Part shown: positions 43,299 through 52,209 of the stretch, in pieces
Layout of the letters: each line of letters opens with the position of its first letter
Numbering within the stretch: the first letter of the stretch is position 1
Source: Tardiphaga alba
Lineage (GTDB): Bacteria > Pseudomonadota > Alphaproteobacteria > Rhizobiales > Xanthobacteraceae
Length of the DNA: 64,000 nucleotides
Direction of reading: 5' to 3'
NCBI RefSeq assembly: GCF_018279705.1
Contig: NZ_CP036498.1
Coordinates: forward strand, 1,877,001-1,941,000
Position numbers and translations under genes: made by a program
The notes under the pieces: model-generated
Seen by the model: only the letters and a program-made list of their open reading frames with translations
Database searches by the model: none
What the model was told of the DNA's origin: nothing

Positions 43299-43817
43299 TC
43301 AGGGCTTCGGTGCCGACATGCTGGCCTGGGCCTGCGTGACGTCCTGTTTTTTCAGGCGCTCCGCATCCTTGGCGAAGATCGGCTGATGCGGCGGTGCAGA
43401 GACTTGCTGACGCTGGCGCTTGGCCGCGTAGTAGTAGCCGCCGGCATAATAGCTCACCGCGCGGTTGTGGTCGCCATGGGCGGCGCGATAGGCGCCGGCG
43501 AGATATTTGATGCCGTAAGTGAGATTGGTGTTGGGATCGCGCAGGCCCTCGGCATTGCCGGTGTAGCCGACACCACGCGCCGTCGCGAGCTTGATCTGCA
43601 TGAGGCCGATGGTGCCGCCGCGGCCGATCAGATGCGGCTGATACTTGCTCTCGCGCATGATGACGCGATGCACCAGCGCTTCCGGCACGCCATTGGCCTG
43701 GGCATGGGATGCCGCCATGGCCTGATAGTCGGCGCGCTGCTGCGCATGGGCGAAAGACGGGATGGCGGCCAAGGAAGCTGCGAAGGCCAAGGCCAGGACG
43801 GTCGAAATACGGGTCAT
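43299..43817 (-). CDS. lytic transglycosylase (SLT domain)
   Basis: The 172-residue protein has a signal peptide (MTRISTVLALAFAASLAAIPSFAHA) and a compact SLT/goose-lysozyme-like domain: VHRVIMRESKYQPHLIGRGGTIGLMQIKLATARGVGY with the catalytic Glu in MRES, NLTYGIKYLAGAYRAAHGDHNRAVSYYAGGYYY. It would cleave peptidoglycan glycan strands in the periplasm. An ATG 21 bases upstream (43838) is a possible alternative start. The gene follows the TPP riboswitch region on the same strand but has its own upstream gap. Confidence 0.88.
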   Translation of the reverse strand: MTRISTVLALAFAASLAAIPSFAHAQQRADYQAMAASHAQANGVPEALVHRVIMRESKYQPHLIGRGGTIGLMQIKLATARGVGYTGNAEGLRDPNTNLTYGIKYLAGAYRAAHGDHNRAVSYYAGGYYYAAKRQRQQVSAPPHQPIFAKDAERLKKQDVTQAQASMSAPKP

Positions 43818-44032
43818 CAATGGTCTCAAAAAGTGCATCGGCCGCGTGTAACTGGTCGGTCTTTCAGATGGCCTAAACCATCTCGTTCAATTCTTGTCGT
43901 TTGAGGCGTGAATTGAGTCTTTCTCGGGGCTGCACGGCCCGGTTCCGGCAGCGATTTACCTCAAATTATGCCCGGCTGTGGTTCCCTCGTCGGTATTCCG
44001 CATTGCTGTGACTTTCCTGCCAGGCATTCCGC

Positions 44033-45496
44033 ATGACGATGTCCATTGCCCGAACCGCCACGCGCAGCCCGCTGCAGGGCCTGTTGCCGCTCTGGGTGGG
44101 CATCGGCGTCTATGCGCTGCTGCTGGCCGTCGGCCGCGGGCTGCTCAACGATCCCGACACCTATTGGCAGATTACGCTCGGGCAATGGATGCTCGATCAT
44201 CAGGCCGTGCCGCGTGTCGATATCTATTCGTTCACGATGCATGGCCAGCCATGGATCTCCACGCAATGGCTGGCGCAGGTTGCCTATGCGCTGGCTTACG
44301 GCGTGGCCGGCTGGGCCGGTCCGGTAGTGCTTGCGGCCGCATCGGCGTCACTGGCCATCGCATTGCTGGCGGGTTTCCTCGATGCGCGACTGCCGCGCAC
44401 GGCGACGCTCGTCATTCTCGCTGCGACGCTGGCCCTGATGGCCGCTCACATGGTGGCGCGCCCGCATCTGCTGGCCATGCCGGTGATGGTGGCCTGGGTC
44501 GCCGGCCTCGTCAGTGCGATGGATCGCAAAACCGTGCCGTCATTCTGGCTGCTGTCCTTGATGGCGCTGTGGGCAAATCTCCACGGCGGCTTCGTGCTCG
44601 GTCTCGCGCTGATCGGACCGATCGCACTCGATGCGATCTGGCACGCGCCGAAAAATCAACAGACACGCATGTTGCTGCATTGGGCGCTGTTCGGTCTCGC
44701 CGCGCTCGCGGCGAGCTGCATCACGCCTTACGGCTGGGAAGCGTTGCTGGCTGCCCGGCGCATTCTCAGCCTCGGTGCCGCGCTGGCGCTGATCGGTGAA
44801 TGGCGGCCTGCGAATTTCGGCCATGCCGGCCCGCTCGAACTCTCGGTCCTCGCGGCTTTCGCCTTCGTGCTGTGGCGTGGCATCACGCTGCCGCCGATGC
44901 GCATCGTGCTGGTGCTCGGCTTCACCTATATGGCGCTCAGCCACGTGCGCAATGCCGAAGTGCTGGCTCTGCTGGCGCCGCTGGTGCTGGCCAAGCCAGT
45001 CGGCGAACAGCTTGGGCGCAACGTCGAAGACGACACCACGTCGCCGAACCGATGGCTGCTCGCCGGCATCGCATTATGCGTGCTGGCGGGAACGGTTGTC
45101 GTCGCCTCCGTGCGCCAGTACGCGCCATCGGAGCGCGCGGCGCCAGTCGCCGCGGTCGATGCGCTGAAGAAGCTCAATCTCGGCCGGGTGTTCAACGACT
45201 ATGATTTCGGCGGCTATCTGATCTGGCGCGGCGTGCCGACCTTCATCGATGGCCGCACCGAACTGTTCGGTGAGAAGTTGATGGTCGATCACAATAATGC
45301 CAGCGGTCTCGCCGAGCCGGACAACCTGTTCCGGCTGCTGAAGGACTACAATATCGAGGCCACCTTCATGCGCACCGAAAGTGCCGCGACAAAACTGCTA
45401 GATCGCATGGATGGCTGGGAGAAGGTCTATAGCGACGATCTCGCGACCATCCATCTGCGGAAAGGCGGGGCGAGCGAGAAGGTGAGGGAGGAGTAG
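44033..45496 (+). CDS. polytopic membrane protein, unknown
   Basis: A 487-residue inner-membrane protein with about ten predicted membrane segments in residues 15-380 and a soluble C-terminal part (VFNDYDFGGYLIWRGVPTFIDGRTELFGEKLMVDH). The pattern DPDTYWQITLGQWMLDHQAVPRVDIYSFTMHGQPWISTQWLAQ with an early acidic motif after helix 1 recalls GT-C type glycosyltransferases, but this is inference. Its stop TAG lies inside the dispersed repeat that begins at 45493. Confidence 0.8.
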   Translation: MTMSIARTATRSPLQGLLPLWVGIGVYALLLAVGRGLLNDPDTYWQITLGQWMLDHQAVPRVDIYSFTMHGQPWISTQWLAQVAYALAYGVAGWAGPVVLAAASASLAIALLAGFLDARLPRTATLVILAATLALMAAHMVARPHLLAMPVMVAWVAGLVSAMDRKTVPSFWLLSLMALWANLHGGFVLGLALIGPIALDAIWHAPKNQQTRMLLHWALFGLAALAASCITPYGWEALLAARRILSLGAALALIGEWRPANFGHAGPLELSVLAAFAFVLWRGITLPPMRIVLVLGFTYMALSHVRNAEVLALLAPLVLAKPVGEQLGRNVEDDTTSPNRWLLAGIALCVLAGTVVVASVRQYAPSERAAPVAAVDALKKLNLGRVFNDYDFGGYLIWRGVPTFIDGRTELFGEKLMVDHNNASGLAEPDNLFRLLKDYNIEATFMRTESAATKLLDRMDGWEKVYSDDLATIHLRKGGASEKVREE

Positions 45497-45583
45497 CCCG
45501 GATGGAGCGAAGCGTAATCCGGGGACAGCAGATATAACTGAAACGCCGGTCCCTGGATTTCGCTGCGCTCCATCCAGGCTACG
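45493..45583. repeat. dispersed palindrome (GTAGCCCGGATGGAG family), copy 2
   Basis: The left arm GTAGCCCGGATGGAGCGAAG and the right arm GCGCTCCATCCAGGCTACG are inverted copies. The TAG at the left end terminates the membrane protein gene on the plus strand, and the TAG at the right end (minus strand) terminates the histidine kinase gene, so both convergent genes stop inside the repeat. Confidence 0.88.
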
Positions 45584-46892
45584 CTCGCGCCGCAGGCAGT
45601 GTAATCCGCACGATCAATCCCTGTGGCTGACGATCCCGCAATGTAAGCTCGCCGCCATGCGCCAGCGCGATCGCGCGGGCGATGGACAGGCCCAGCCCGA
45701 AACCGGCCGTTTCGTCATCCATGTTGCGCGCATCATCGCCGCGTACGAAGGGTTGCAGCATGGCGTTCTTCTGCGCATCGGAAATGCCGGGGCCACCGTC
45801 GGCGACATCGATCACGGCACCTTGTTCGGACATCGTCAGCGTGATCGTCGCGTCGCCGCCGAATTTCACGGCGTTCTCGACGAGATTGGTCACCGCGCGG
45901 TGCAGGTCGTCCGGACGTGCCATCGCCATGGCATGGGACGGACCCTGATAGGTCACGAGCTGGCCGATATCGGCGAACTGGTCGGCGATCAATTGCAGCG
46001 TGGTGGCGATGTCGGTGAGCGTGAGTTCTTCCAGGCGGCGATCATTGCGCAGGAATGACAGCACCGCCTCCAGCATCGCGCGCATCTGGTCGAGGTCGCG
46101 CAGCATATGGCGGCGGCTGTTCTCGTCCTCGATGAATTCCGAGCGCAGGCGCAGGCGGGTGATCGGCGTGCGCAGGTCATGGCTGATGGCGGCCAGCATT
46201 TTGGTGCGGTCGTCGATCAAAGTCGTGATGCGCTCGCGCATCCGATTCAGTGCACGCGCCACCGCGCGGATTTCCTCGGGGCCGCGTTCAGGGAGCGGCG
46301 ATGATGTTCCGCTGAGGCTGAATTCTTCTGCCGTTCTGGCGAAGGATGACAGCGGTTCGGCGAGCATGCGGGCCGCCCACAGGCCGAGCAGCGTCAGCGT
46401 GATCACGGCGAATGCAAAGGTGATGAATACCGGCCCGCCCCAGAACGGACGCGGGCGGCGTTCCGGCATGTCGCTCACCGAGAACTTCTGGCCGTCAGGC
46501 ATCACGATGCCAACGCGCGGGCCTGCAAGCGGGACAGCGCGAATGGTCGGGGCCAGCATGCGGCTCATGCGGCGAAACGGAAACGCGTCGCTGCGCTCCT
46601 TCGCATCCGCACTCTCGATGAAATCGCCGGCTTCCATGCGCAGGTCGAAGGCCGGGAAGGTTTCCGCCATGCGCGCGAAAAATGCCGGTTGGTCGCTCGC
46701 GGGTGTCGCTGCCAAGAGCTTTGCGAACGCCGCGAGTTCGCCATGCCCGCGATCCGGCGTCACCGGCTGGTCCGGACGCAGCAGTGCGAAACCGGCACCG
46801 ATAATGACGTGAATGGCGATGATGGACATCACCACCAGCGCAGCAATCTGGCCGCTGATCCGCCGCAGATTGAGGACGTGCAGCAGCTTCAT
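45579..46892 (-). CDS. sensor histidine kinase (EnvZ-like)
   Basis: The 437-residue protein has two membrane segments (about residues 14-34 and 155-177) around a periplasmic region, a HAMP-like linker, the HisKA motif ISHDLRTPITRLRLR with the phospho-accepting His near residue 239, and an ATPase domain (NLVENAVKFGG, VADGGPGIS, GFGLGLSIARAIALAHGG). It would phosphorylate the response regulator encoded 2 bases upstream. The input signal is unknown. Its TAG stop is supplied by the adjacent dispersed repeat. Confidence 0.94.
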   Translation of the reverse strand: MKLLHVLNLRRISGQIAALVVMSIIAIHVIIGAGFALLRPDQPVTPDRGHGELAAFAKLLAATPASDQPAFFARMAETFPAFDLRMEAGDFIESADAKERSDAFPFRRMSRMLAPTIRAVPLAGPRVGIVMPDGQKFSVSDMPERRPRPFWGGPVFITFAFAVITLTLLGLWAARMLAEPLSSFARTAEEFSLSGTSSPLPERGPEEIRAVARALNRMRERITTLIDDRTKMLAAISHDLRTPITRLRLRSEFIEDENSRRHMLRDLDQMRAMLEAVLSFLRNDRRLEELTLTDIATTLQLIADQFADIGQLVTYQGPSHAMAMARPDDLHRAVTNLVENAVKFGGDATITLTMSEQGAVIDVADGGPGISDAQKNAMLQPFVRGDDARNMDDETAGFGLGLSIARAIALAHGGELTLRDRQPQGLIVRITLPAARA

Positions 46893-46894
46893 GA

Positions 46895-47632
46895 TCAGGT
46901 CGGCTGTGCCATCGCGATGGCGTTCACATCCGGCGTAAACATGTAGCCGCCGGAGCGCACCGTCTTGATGAGCTGGGCATCCTGCGGATCGGCTTCGATC
47001 TTGCGGCGGATGCGGCTCACCAACACGTCGATGCTGCGCTCGAACGAGCCGGCATTGCGGCCCTGGGTGAGATCGAGCAGGCTGTCGCGCGACAATACTC
47101 GGCCGGGGCGTTCGACAAAGGCGCGTAGCAGGTCGAATTCGGCCGAGGTCATGGCAATGCGCGCGCCTTCGGGGTTGCGCAGTTCACGCAGGCGAAAATC
47201 CATTTGCCAACCCAGGAAAGCGAGGGCGGTGGCATCCGGTGTCGCGCTGGCATTCATGGCGCTGGCCTGCCGGCGCAGCACCGCATTGATGCGCGCCAGT
47301 AATTCGCGCGGATTGAACGGCTTCGGCAGATAGTCGTCGGCGCCCATTTCGAGGCCGAGAATGCGGTCCACATCCTCGCCGCGGGCGGTCAGCATGATGA
47401 TCGGGACCTGCGAGTCCGCGCGCACGCGGCGGCACAGGCTGAGGCCGTCTTCGCCGGGCAGCATGACGTCGAGGATCATCAGGTCGATGCGGTTGTCCGC
47501 AAGCGCTTTGTCCATCTCGCGGCCATCGGCGGCGACGGTGACGTTGCAGGAGTTGGTACGCAGATACTTCGCGATCAGCGTGCGGGTTTCGCGGTCATCT
47601 TCCACGACGAGAATATGGGGTGGGTTTGCCAT
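46895..47632 (-). CDS. OmpR-family response regulator
   Basis: The 245-residue protein has a receiver domain with VVEDD, the phospho-acceptor Asp55 in LMILDVMLPGEDG and KPFNPRELLARI, then a winged-helix DNA-binding domain (LTSAEF-like MTSAEFDLLRAFVERPGRVLSRD, ERSIDVLVSRIRRKIE, IKTVRSGGYMF). It pairs with the EnvZ-like kinase downstream. The start MANPPHILVV is at the domain start; an in-frame extension to 47800 reads as antisense-like sequence. The targets are unknown. Confidence 0.94.
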   Translation of the reverse strand: MANPPHILVVEDDRETRTLIAKYLRTNSCNVTVAADGREMDKALADNRIDLMILDVMLPGEDGLSLCRRVRADSQVPIIMLTARGEDVDRILGLEMGADDYLPKPFNPRELLARINAVLRRQASAMNASATPDATALAFLGWQMDFRLRELRNPEGARIAMTSAEFDLLRAFVERPGRVLSRDSLLDLTQGRNAGSFERSIDVLVSRIRRKIEADPQDAQLIKTVRSGGYMFTPDVNAIAMAQPT

Positions 47633-47817
47633 GCGGACCCTTTTGGCCGGGATTGGCGTCAATTGCAGGGAAAATTTGTTTCGGTTGATTGCTGTGCCGG
47701 AGAGCGTAACCGCCTGCAATATCTTGGCAAGCCGGCCGCAAGGCCTCGTTAACGTAGCCAAACCGAGATGGGAACCGCGATGCAAGCAACATCGGGCCAA
47801 GCCTCTCGGAGCAGATC

Positions 47818-48381
47818 ATGACGTCCATTTCAGCTGCGTCCAGCAGCAGTTACCAATCTCCTCTCCAGAAGCTGCAGCAGGAGCTGCAGGCCGAGCTCAC
47901 CTCGGGAAAGATCAGCAGCGGCGACCAGGATGCGTTGTCGGCTGCTTTGGACAGTATCGATTCGTCGATGCGGGCCGATCGCGGCAGCGCGAGCGGCGGC
48001 ACGCGCCCGTCCCCGGACGAAATGAAGTCCAAAATCGACGACCTCATCAGCGCACAGGTGTCGAGCGGCAATCTCACCTCGGATCAGGCGGAAGAACTCA
48101 AGGGTGTGTTCGAAGCCGCGTTCGCCGATGGCCCCGGTGGTGCCAAGGGCGCGGGTGGTCCGCCGCCCGGCGGTGGTGCCGGTGGCCCGCCGCCGTCAGA
48201 TAGTGCCGATGAGAGCGACGACACCGATAGTACGACGGACATCAAGGATATCATGCAGCAATTCCTTGAATCGCTGAAACAGTCTTTGGAGGCGTCGTCG
48301 AGCTCCTATAGCGCCAGCGGCGTTTCGGCCTCGGGAAATACGACATCGTTCACCGCGCTTCTGCTCGACTACAGGAGCTAA
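47818..48381 (+). CDS. hypothetical protein with two helical repeats
   Basis: The 187-residue protein has a Ser-rich head, a repeated helix-loop-helix unit (LQAELTSGKISSGDQDALSAALDSID and LISAQVSSGNLTSDQAEELKGVFEAAF), a Gly/Pro linker (GGPPPGGGAGGPPPSDS), an acidic Asp/Ser segment and a final helix (IMQQFLESLKQSLE). The loops resemble degenerate EF-hands but lack the DxDxDG ligand set. It is divergent from the two-component operon and may belong to its regulon (inference). No signal peptide is seen. Confidence 0.75.
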   Translation: MTSISAASSSSYQSPLQKLQQELQAELTSGKISSGDQDALSAALDSIDSSMRADRGSASGGTRPSPDEMKSKIDDLISAQVSSGNLTSDQAEELKGVFEAAFADGPGGAKGAGGPPPGGGAGGPPPSDSADESDDTDSTTDIKDIMQQFLESLKQSLEASSSSYSASGVSASGNTTSFTALLLDYRS

Positions 48382-48479
48382 CAATATTGATGCCGTCATT
48401 CGCATGGCAACATCGGTGACGGCATCGGAACCAGTCACGTTTGTCGTCATTGTCTCTCCCAATACGAACGGAGGCAATG

Positions 48480-48857
48480 ATGGCTCTCGATGTCATGACC
48501 AGACCGCACACGCTGATCGCCAGCGACCGTATCGAAGGAACGGCTGTAAGACGCGCCAACGGCGAACGCATCGGTCATATCGAGCGGCTCATGATCGACA
48601 AGGTCAGCGGCAAAGTGTCGTATGCCGTGATGTCCTTCGGCGGTTTCCTCGGCATTGGATCGAATCTGCTGCCGGTGCCGTGGGCGCTGCTCGCTTACAA
48701 TCGCGAACTTGATGCCTATCAGCTCGATATTGATGAGGAAGACCTGAAAAGCGCGCCTTCTTTCACAGAGAAGCGCGATTTCGATTGGGGCGATCACGCG
48801 GAGGAAACGGCGCTGCATCGCCATTACGGCGTCGCGCCCTATTGGGGTGAGTTTTAA
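48480..48857 (+). CDS. PRC-barrel domain protein (cytoplasmic)
   Basis: The 125-residue protein has a PRC-barrel: LIASDRIEGTAVRRANGERIGHIERLMIDKVSGKVSYAVMSFGGFLGIGSNLLPVPWALL, followed by a polar C-terminus ending VAPYWGEF. Such domains occur in RNA- and photosynthesis-associated proteins and in stress proteins; no specific role is fixed. The second of two consecutive ATGs is chosen because GGAGG lies 6 bases before it. A secreted PRC-barrel gene follows 115 bases downstream. Confidence 0.88.
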   Translation: MALDVMTRPHTLIASDRIEGTAVRRANGERIGHIERLMIDKVSGKVSYAVMSFGGFLGIGSNLLPVPWALLAYNRELDAYQLDIDEEDLKSAPSFTEKRDFDWGDHAEETALHRHYGVAPYWGEF

Positions 48858-48913
48858 CTACACTTTTGATACCAGTTGCGACATTAGCGCAGCTACAATT
48901 TCAGAATGGAACC

Positions 48914-48938
48914 GGAACTGCCGTCAAATCCTCGCGTT
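48914..48938 (+). promoter_or_regulatory. EcfG-type (general stress) promoter
   Basis: GGAAC (48914-48918), 16 bases, CGTT (48935-48938) is an exact match to the alphaproteobacterial EcfG consensus. The start codon of the secreted PRC-barrel gene is 35 bases downstream, leaving room for a leader of about 28 bases containing the CAGGAGGA ribosome-binding site. Confidence 0.75.
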
Positions 48939-48972
48939 GCGTTCATACAGGTGGCAACAACAGGAGGAACAT

Positions 48973-49521
48973 ATGTTCAAGAAATATATGACGGCTGGTA
49001 TCGTTGGTTCGGCTCTGCTCGCAACCGCTGCTTTCGCGCAGAGCCCTAGCACCACGACCACGACCACGGCCCCCGCTGCGGCGCCGGCCGCTCCGTCTGA
49101 CACGACATTCAACGGCAACTGGCGCTCGTCGAAGATCGTCGGCTTGAGTGTCTATAACGAAGCCAATGAGAGCCTTGGTTCCATCAACGATCTGCTGACC
49201 GACAAGGAAGGCAACATCAAAGCCGTGGTGATCGGCGTGGGTGGTTTCCTCGGTGTCGGCGAGCGCCTCATCGCGGTGCCGTTTGACAAGATCAAGTTCT
49301 CTACCGAGCCGGTGAAGACCGCCGCTGCAACGGGTGGATCGGACGGCATGGCCAAGTCGACATCGAGCGGCATGACCACGGGTGCAGCGACCTCGGGTGG
49401 ATCGGCCGGTGCAACGGCAACGCCGCCCAAGGCTAACCCCTGGTATCCGGATCATGCGGTGCTGAGCGGCGCCAGCAAGGATCAGCTGAAGGCGATGCCG
49501 GAGTTCAAGTATTCGACCTAA
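48973..49521 (+). CDS. secreted PRC-barrel domain protein
   Basis: The 182-residue protein has a signal peptide (MFKKYMTAGIVGSALLATAAFAQ), a Thr/Ala/Pro-rich linker, a PRC-barrel (SSKIVGLSVYNEANESLGSINDLLTDKEGNIKAVVIGVGGFLGVGERLIAVPFDKIKF) and a Gly/Ser/Thr-rich tail ending NPWYPDHAVLSGASKDQLKAMPEFKYST. It is probably periplasmic. CAGGAGGA lies 6 bases before the ATG and an EcfG promoter lies 35 bases before it, so it is likely induced by general stress. Confidence 0.9.
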   Translation: MFKKYMTAGIVGSALLATAAFAQSPSTTTTTTAPAAAPAAPSDTTFNGNWRSSKIVGLSVYNEANESLGSINDLLTDKEGNIKAVVIGVGGFLGVGERLIAVPFDKIKFSTEPVKTAAATGGSDGMAKSTSSGMTTGAATSGGSAGATATPPKANPWYPDHAVLSGASKDQLKAMPEFKYST

Positions 49522-49576
49522 TCGGGTCGAAGCCGATACAGGTGGTGTCGCGTGGTGGCGATGTCATCTGACGAAG

Positions 49577-49610
49577 AGGGCGCGTCTGCTCCTGCAGGAC
49601 GCGCCCTTTT
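49577..49610 (+). terminator. rho-independent terminator
   Basis: GGGCGCGTC and GACGCGCCC form a 9-bp stem around a 10-base loop and are followed by TTTTT. It lies about 55 bases after the secreted PRC-barrel gene and would end that transcript. Confidence 0.85.
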
Positions 49611-49631
49611 TCGTGTGCGATCGGTCGTTTT

Positions 49632-49714
49632 TGTAGGGTGGGCAAAGCGCAGTGTGTCCACCTTCAGGTGCACGGCTGGTTGAGGTGGGCACGCTGCGCT
49701 TTGCCCACCCTACA
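49632..49714. repeat. dispersed palindrome (GTAGGGTGGGC family), copy 1
   Basis: TGTAGGGTGGGCAAAGCGCAG at the left is the inverted copy of CTGCGCTTTGCCCACCCTACA at the right, with GTGTCCACC and GGTGGGCAC inside. It lies between the converging PRC-barrel and DUF4403 genes; another copy is at 59070-59159. Confidence 0.88.
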
Positions 49715-49716
49715 GG

Positions 49717-51267
49717 TCAGAGATTCGGCAGCTTCGTCACCGTCACATGGATGGCGCCATCGGCTTCGGCGATGACGCGCAAGGTCTTCGAGTCGAAGGC
49801 TATGCCGCCAAGGCGCAGGCTGGTGATGTCGGCGCCGACGCGCAGGCCATCCTCGTTCTTCTGGAAATCGGCAAGCGCGCCCGCGATCTTGCGCTGCGCA
49901 TTGGATGCGAATGGCTTTAGATCGATCACTGCGCGCTCGGCCAGCGTGCGCTCGAGCAGCGGCATCGCCGCGCGGGCGGCTGCGCCCAGCAGGCCGAATG
50001 CGGCCTCGGATTCCACCGCCAATTCGAGATTGGTAAAGCGCATGATCTGGTTGGCCTGATCAAGCGCTGGCTTGCCCCAGACATGCACGGTGGCTTCGCC
50101 GCCAAGGCCGAACCAACTCGACTTTTCCTTCGCATTGACGAGCAGCGAGATCAGCAGCCGGTCGCCGGAGGCCCGAACGGTGGCCTTCTTCACCGTGACG
50201 GCCACCGAGCCCGAGCCATCTTCCGGGAATGTCTTTCCGGCCAGTTGGGCCTCGATGATCTTGTTGAGTTCCACGAACGGCATGTCCACGGGCACGCCGA
50301 TCGTCAGTTTACCCGGCCCCGGCGGCACGATGGCGAGCGTTGCGGGGAAGGGGCAGTTCGGTGTGGTCTGCGTGCCGGTCACCCGGGTTTCAGCCTCCAC
50401 GCCAAGGGTGAGCGTAACATTGCTACCATCGATCCGCGGCTGCGCCGCGATGGCGCGCGTCGGCTTCAGTTCGAGAAACAGATTCTGTCCGGCGCTCGCG
50501 CCTTGCAGCGGGATCGAGCGGCACAGTTTGCTCCATTCGCGCCGGGCATTCTGTTCGAAGGCGGGATCGTTGCGCAGGCGCTGCTGCACGGCGGCGATCT
50601 GCTCGTTCACCGCATTGTCGATCATCGGCTTCACTTGCGCGGGCACATTAATGCGAATGCCGCTGATCGAGGCGCTGGTATCACCAAGCGAGACCTGCGC
50701 AGCGAGGTTGGGCTCGATCCGCCAGTTCGGCGTCAAGCGCGGCTGTGACGACACCACGACATTGCCGCGGATGTCGGCATTGGCGTTGACGTTCTTGATA
50801 TTCACATTGCCGAGTTGTTTCGCGACATTGCCGCCAAGCAGATTACCGAGGGCGCCGCCCAGCGCATCCCGCACATTCGACGACAGTTCTCCGCTCACAT
50901 TGAGCGTGCCGTTCAAGGGCGTGGTCAAAGTGAGCGTGTCCTGCGCGCCGGTGGCAGCGATCGGCCCGCGCGCGGCCGACCATTTGATGTCGGCATTCTG
51001 GAGAATCTGCTGGGCCGGATTGTCCGCGGTGCCGGAGAAATTGCGCGGCGCGCCGCGGTCGGCCACATCGCGAATCGCCGTCAGCGCCACGGCGACAGGG
51101 GCCACGATCGTGGAGCTGCGCGGCGGGGACGGCGGCAGTGGCGGCAGCTCCACCAGCGTCGGCGCGGCACCGGAGCCGCGCGGCGCCACATAGTCCATGA
51201 CCTTCAGCGCAGCTACGAAAAATACGGCGATCAGCACGATGCCGATCAGAATTGTCTTCAGACGCAT
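49717..51267 (-). CDS. DUF4403 family protein
   Basis: The 516-residue protein has an N-terminal membrane anchor (ILIGIVLIAVFFVAALKVMDYV) and a long beta-rich region with the DUF4403 pattern: SSTIVAPVAVALTAIRDVADRGAPRNFSGTA, repeated TLTLGVEAETRVTG and GKLTIGVPVDMPFVELNKIIEAQL. It is anchored in the inner membrane with the domain in the periplasm; DUF4403 resembles lipid-binding TULIP/BPI-like folds, so lipid transfer is a guess. The gene stands upstream of an L,D-transpeptidase gene's 3' end on the same strand. Confidence 0.85.
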   Translation of the reverse strand: MRLKTILIGIVLIAVFFVAALKVMDYVAPRGSGAAPTLVELPPLPPSPPRSSTIVAPVAVALTAIRDVADRGAPRNFSGTADNPAQQILQNADIKWSAARGPIAATGAQDTLTLTTPLNGTLNVSGELSSNVRDALGGALGNLLGGNVAKQLGNVNIKNVNANADIRGNVVVSSQPRLTPNWRIEPNLAAQVSLGDTSASISGIRINVPAQVKPMIDNAVNEQIAAVQQRLRNDPAFEQNARREWSKLCRSIPLQGASAGQNLFLELKPTRAIAAQPRIDGSNVTLTLGVEAETRVTGTQTTPNCPFPATLAIVPPGPGKLTIGVPVDMPFVELNKIIEAQLAGKTFPEDGSGSVAVTVKKATVRASGDRLLISLLVNAKEKSSWFGLGGEATVHVWGKPALDQANQIMRFTNLELAVESEAAFGLLGAAARAAMPLLERTLAERAVIDLKPFASNAQRKIAGALADFQKNEDGLRVGADITSLRLGGIAFDSKTLRVIAEADGAIHVTVTKLPNL

Positions 51268-51339
51268 GATGTCCCCGCATGCAATATGCGGGGACAGTAC
51301 ATCAAGCGATCACATGGGCAAAGTAAGGCGCAGGCCGGC

Positions 51340-52035
51340 CTATCCGCGCTTGCCCGTCGTATTGTCGGCGCGGCGGTCCATCGGCAGCACGATGACCTTG
51401 GTGCCGACGGTGACCCGCGAATAGAGATCCGACACGTCCTGGTTGGTGAGGCGGATGCAGCCCGACGAGACCTGGGTGCCGATGGTCTCCGGCATATTGG
51501 TGCCGTGGATGCGATAGATCGTGTTGCCGAGATACATGGCACGGGCGCCGAGCGGATTGCCGGGGCCGCCGGCCATGTGGCGCGGCAGATAGGGCTGGCG
51601 CGCGATCATTTCGGCGGGCGGCGTCCAGCTCGGCCATTCGGCCTTGCGGGTCACGGTCTGCACGCCGGCCCAGGTGAAGCCATCGCGGCCGACGCCGATG
51701 CCGTAGCGGATCGCCTGGCCACCGCCGAGCACATAATACAGATAGGTGTTGGGCGTATCGACGATGATCGTGCCGGGCGCCTCGCGGGTCGCATAGTTCA
51801 CGATCTGGCGCTTGAAGCGCGACGGCTGCTCGATGCTTGGACGTTTGTCGTCGAGCTGCGGCGCCTGATAATAGGGCGCCGGTTCGGCGGCGACCGGCGG
51901 GGACATGAAAAACGGAAACAGCGGCAGCGGGGCCGACTTGGCCGGACCGGCAAAGGCGAATGCGCCGGCAAGGATCGCGCTGACAGCGACGGCAGCGCGG
52001 CGGACTTTCATTTCGAAGCGAGCGAGGGTGAGCAT
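51340..52035 (-). CDS. L,D-transpeptidase (YkuD domain)
   Basis: The 231-residue protein has a signal peptide, a Pro-rich spacer and a YkuD domain: TREAPGTIIVDTPNTYLYYVLGGGQAIRYGIGVGRDGFTW, and the catalytic motif HGTNMPETIGTQVSSGCIRLTN with Cys. It forms 3-3 cross-links or attaches proteins to peptidoglycan in the periplasm. It is a paralogue of the frameshifted enzyme at 21548. The start MLTLARF is preferred because GGAGA is placed 6 bases upstream; MENPMLT at 52047 is the alternative. Confidence 0.92.
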   Translation of the reverse strand: MLTLARFEMKVRRAAVAVSAILAGAFAFAGPAKSAPLPLFPFFMSPPVAAEPAPYYQAPQLDDKRPSIEQPSRFKRQIVNYATREAPGTIIVDTPNTYLYYVLGGGQAIRYGIGVGRDGFTWAGVQTVTRKAEWPSWTPPAEMIARQPYLPRHMAGGPGNPLGARAMYLGNTIYRIHGTNMPETIGTQVSSGCIRLTNQDVSDLYSRVTVGTKVIVLPMDRRADNTTGKRG

Positions 52036-52209
52036 GGGATTCTCCATTTGAGCGCCTGATGATGAGCGCCCGTTCGGCGCTTCGTTGGCGTCAGGAGTAT
52101 CCAGCAGCGGTTTCAGGAGATTTGCGCGCGATCGGCAAAAGCGTTTCGTGCGGCGGGAGAATTGTGTCGTCGATGCTTCGTCGCCGAGAGGCCCCGCGAG
52201 TATGGGGAT

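Noticed and set aside
47850..48060. Canonical EF-hand calcium sites in the 187-residue protein
   Set aside because: The loops lack the DxDxDG ligand pattern, so only a degenerate likeness can be claimed.
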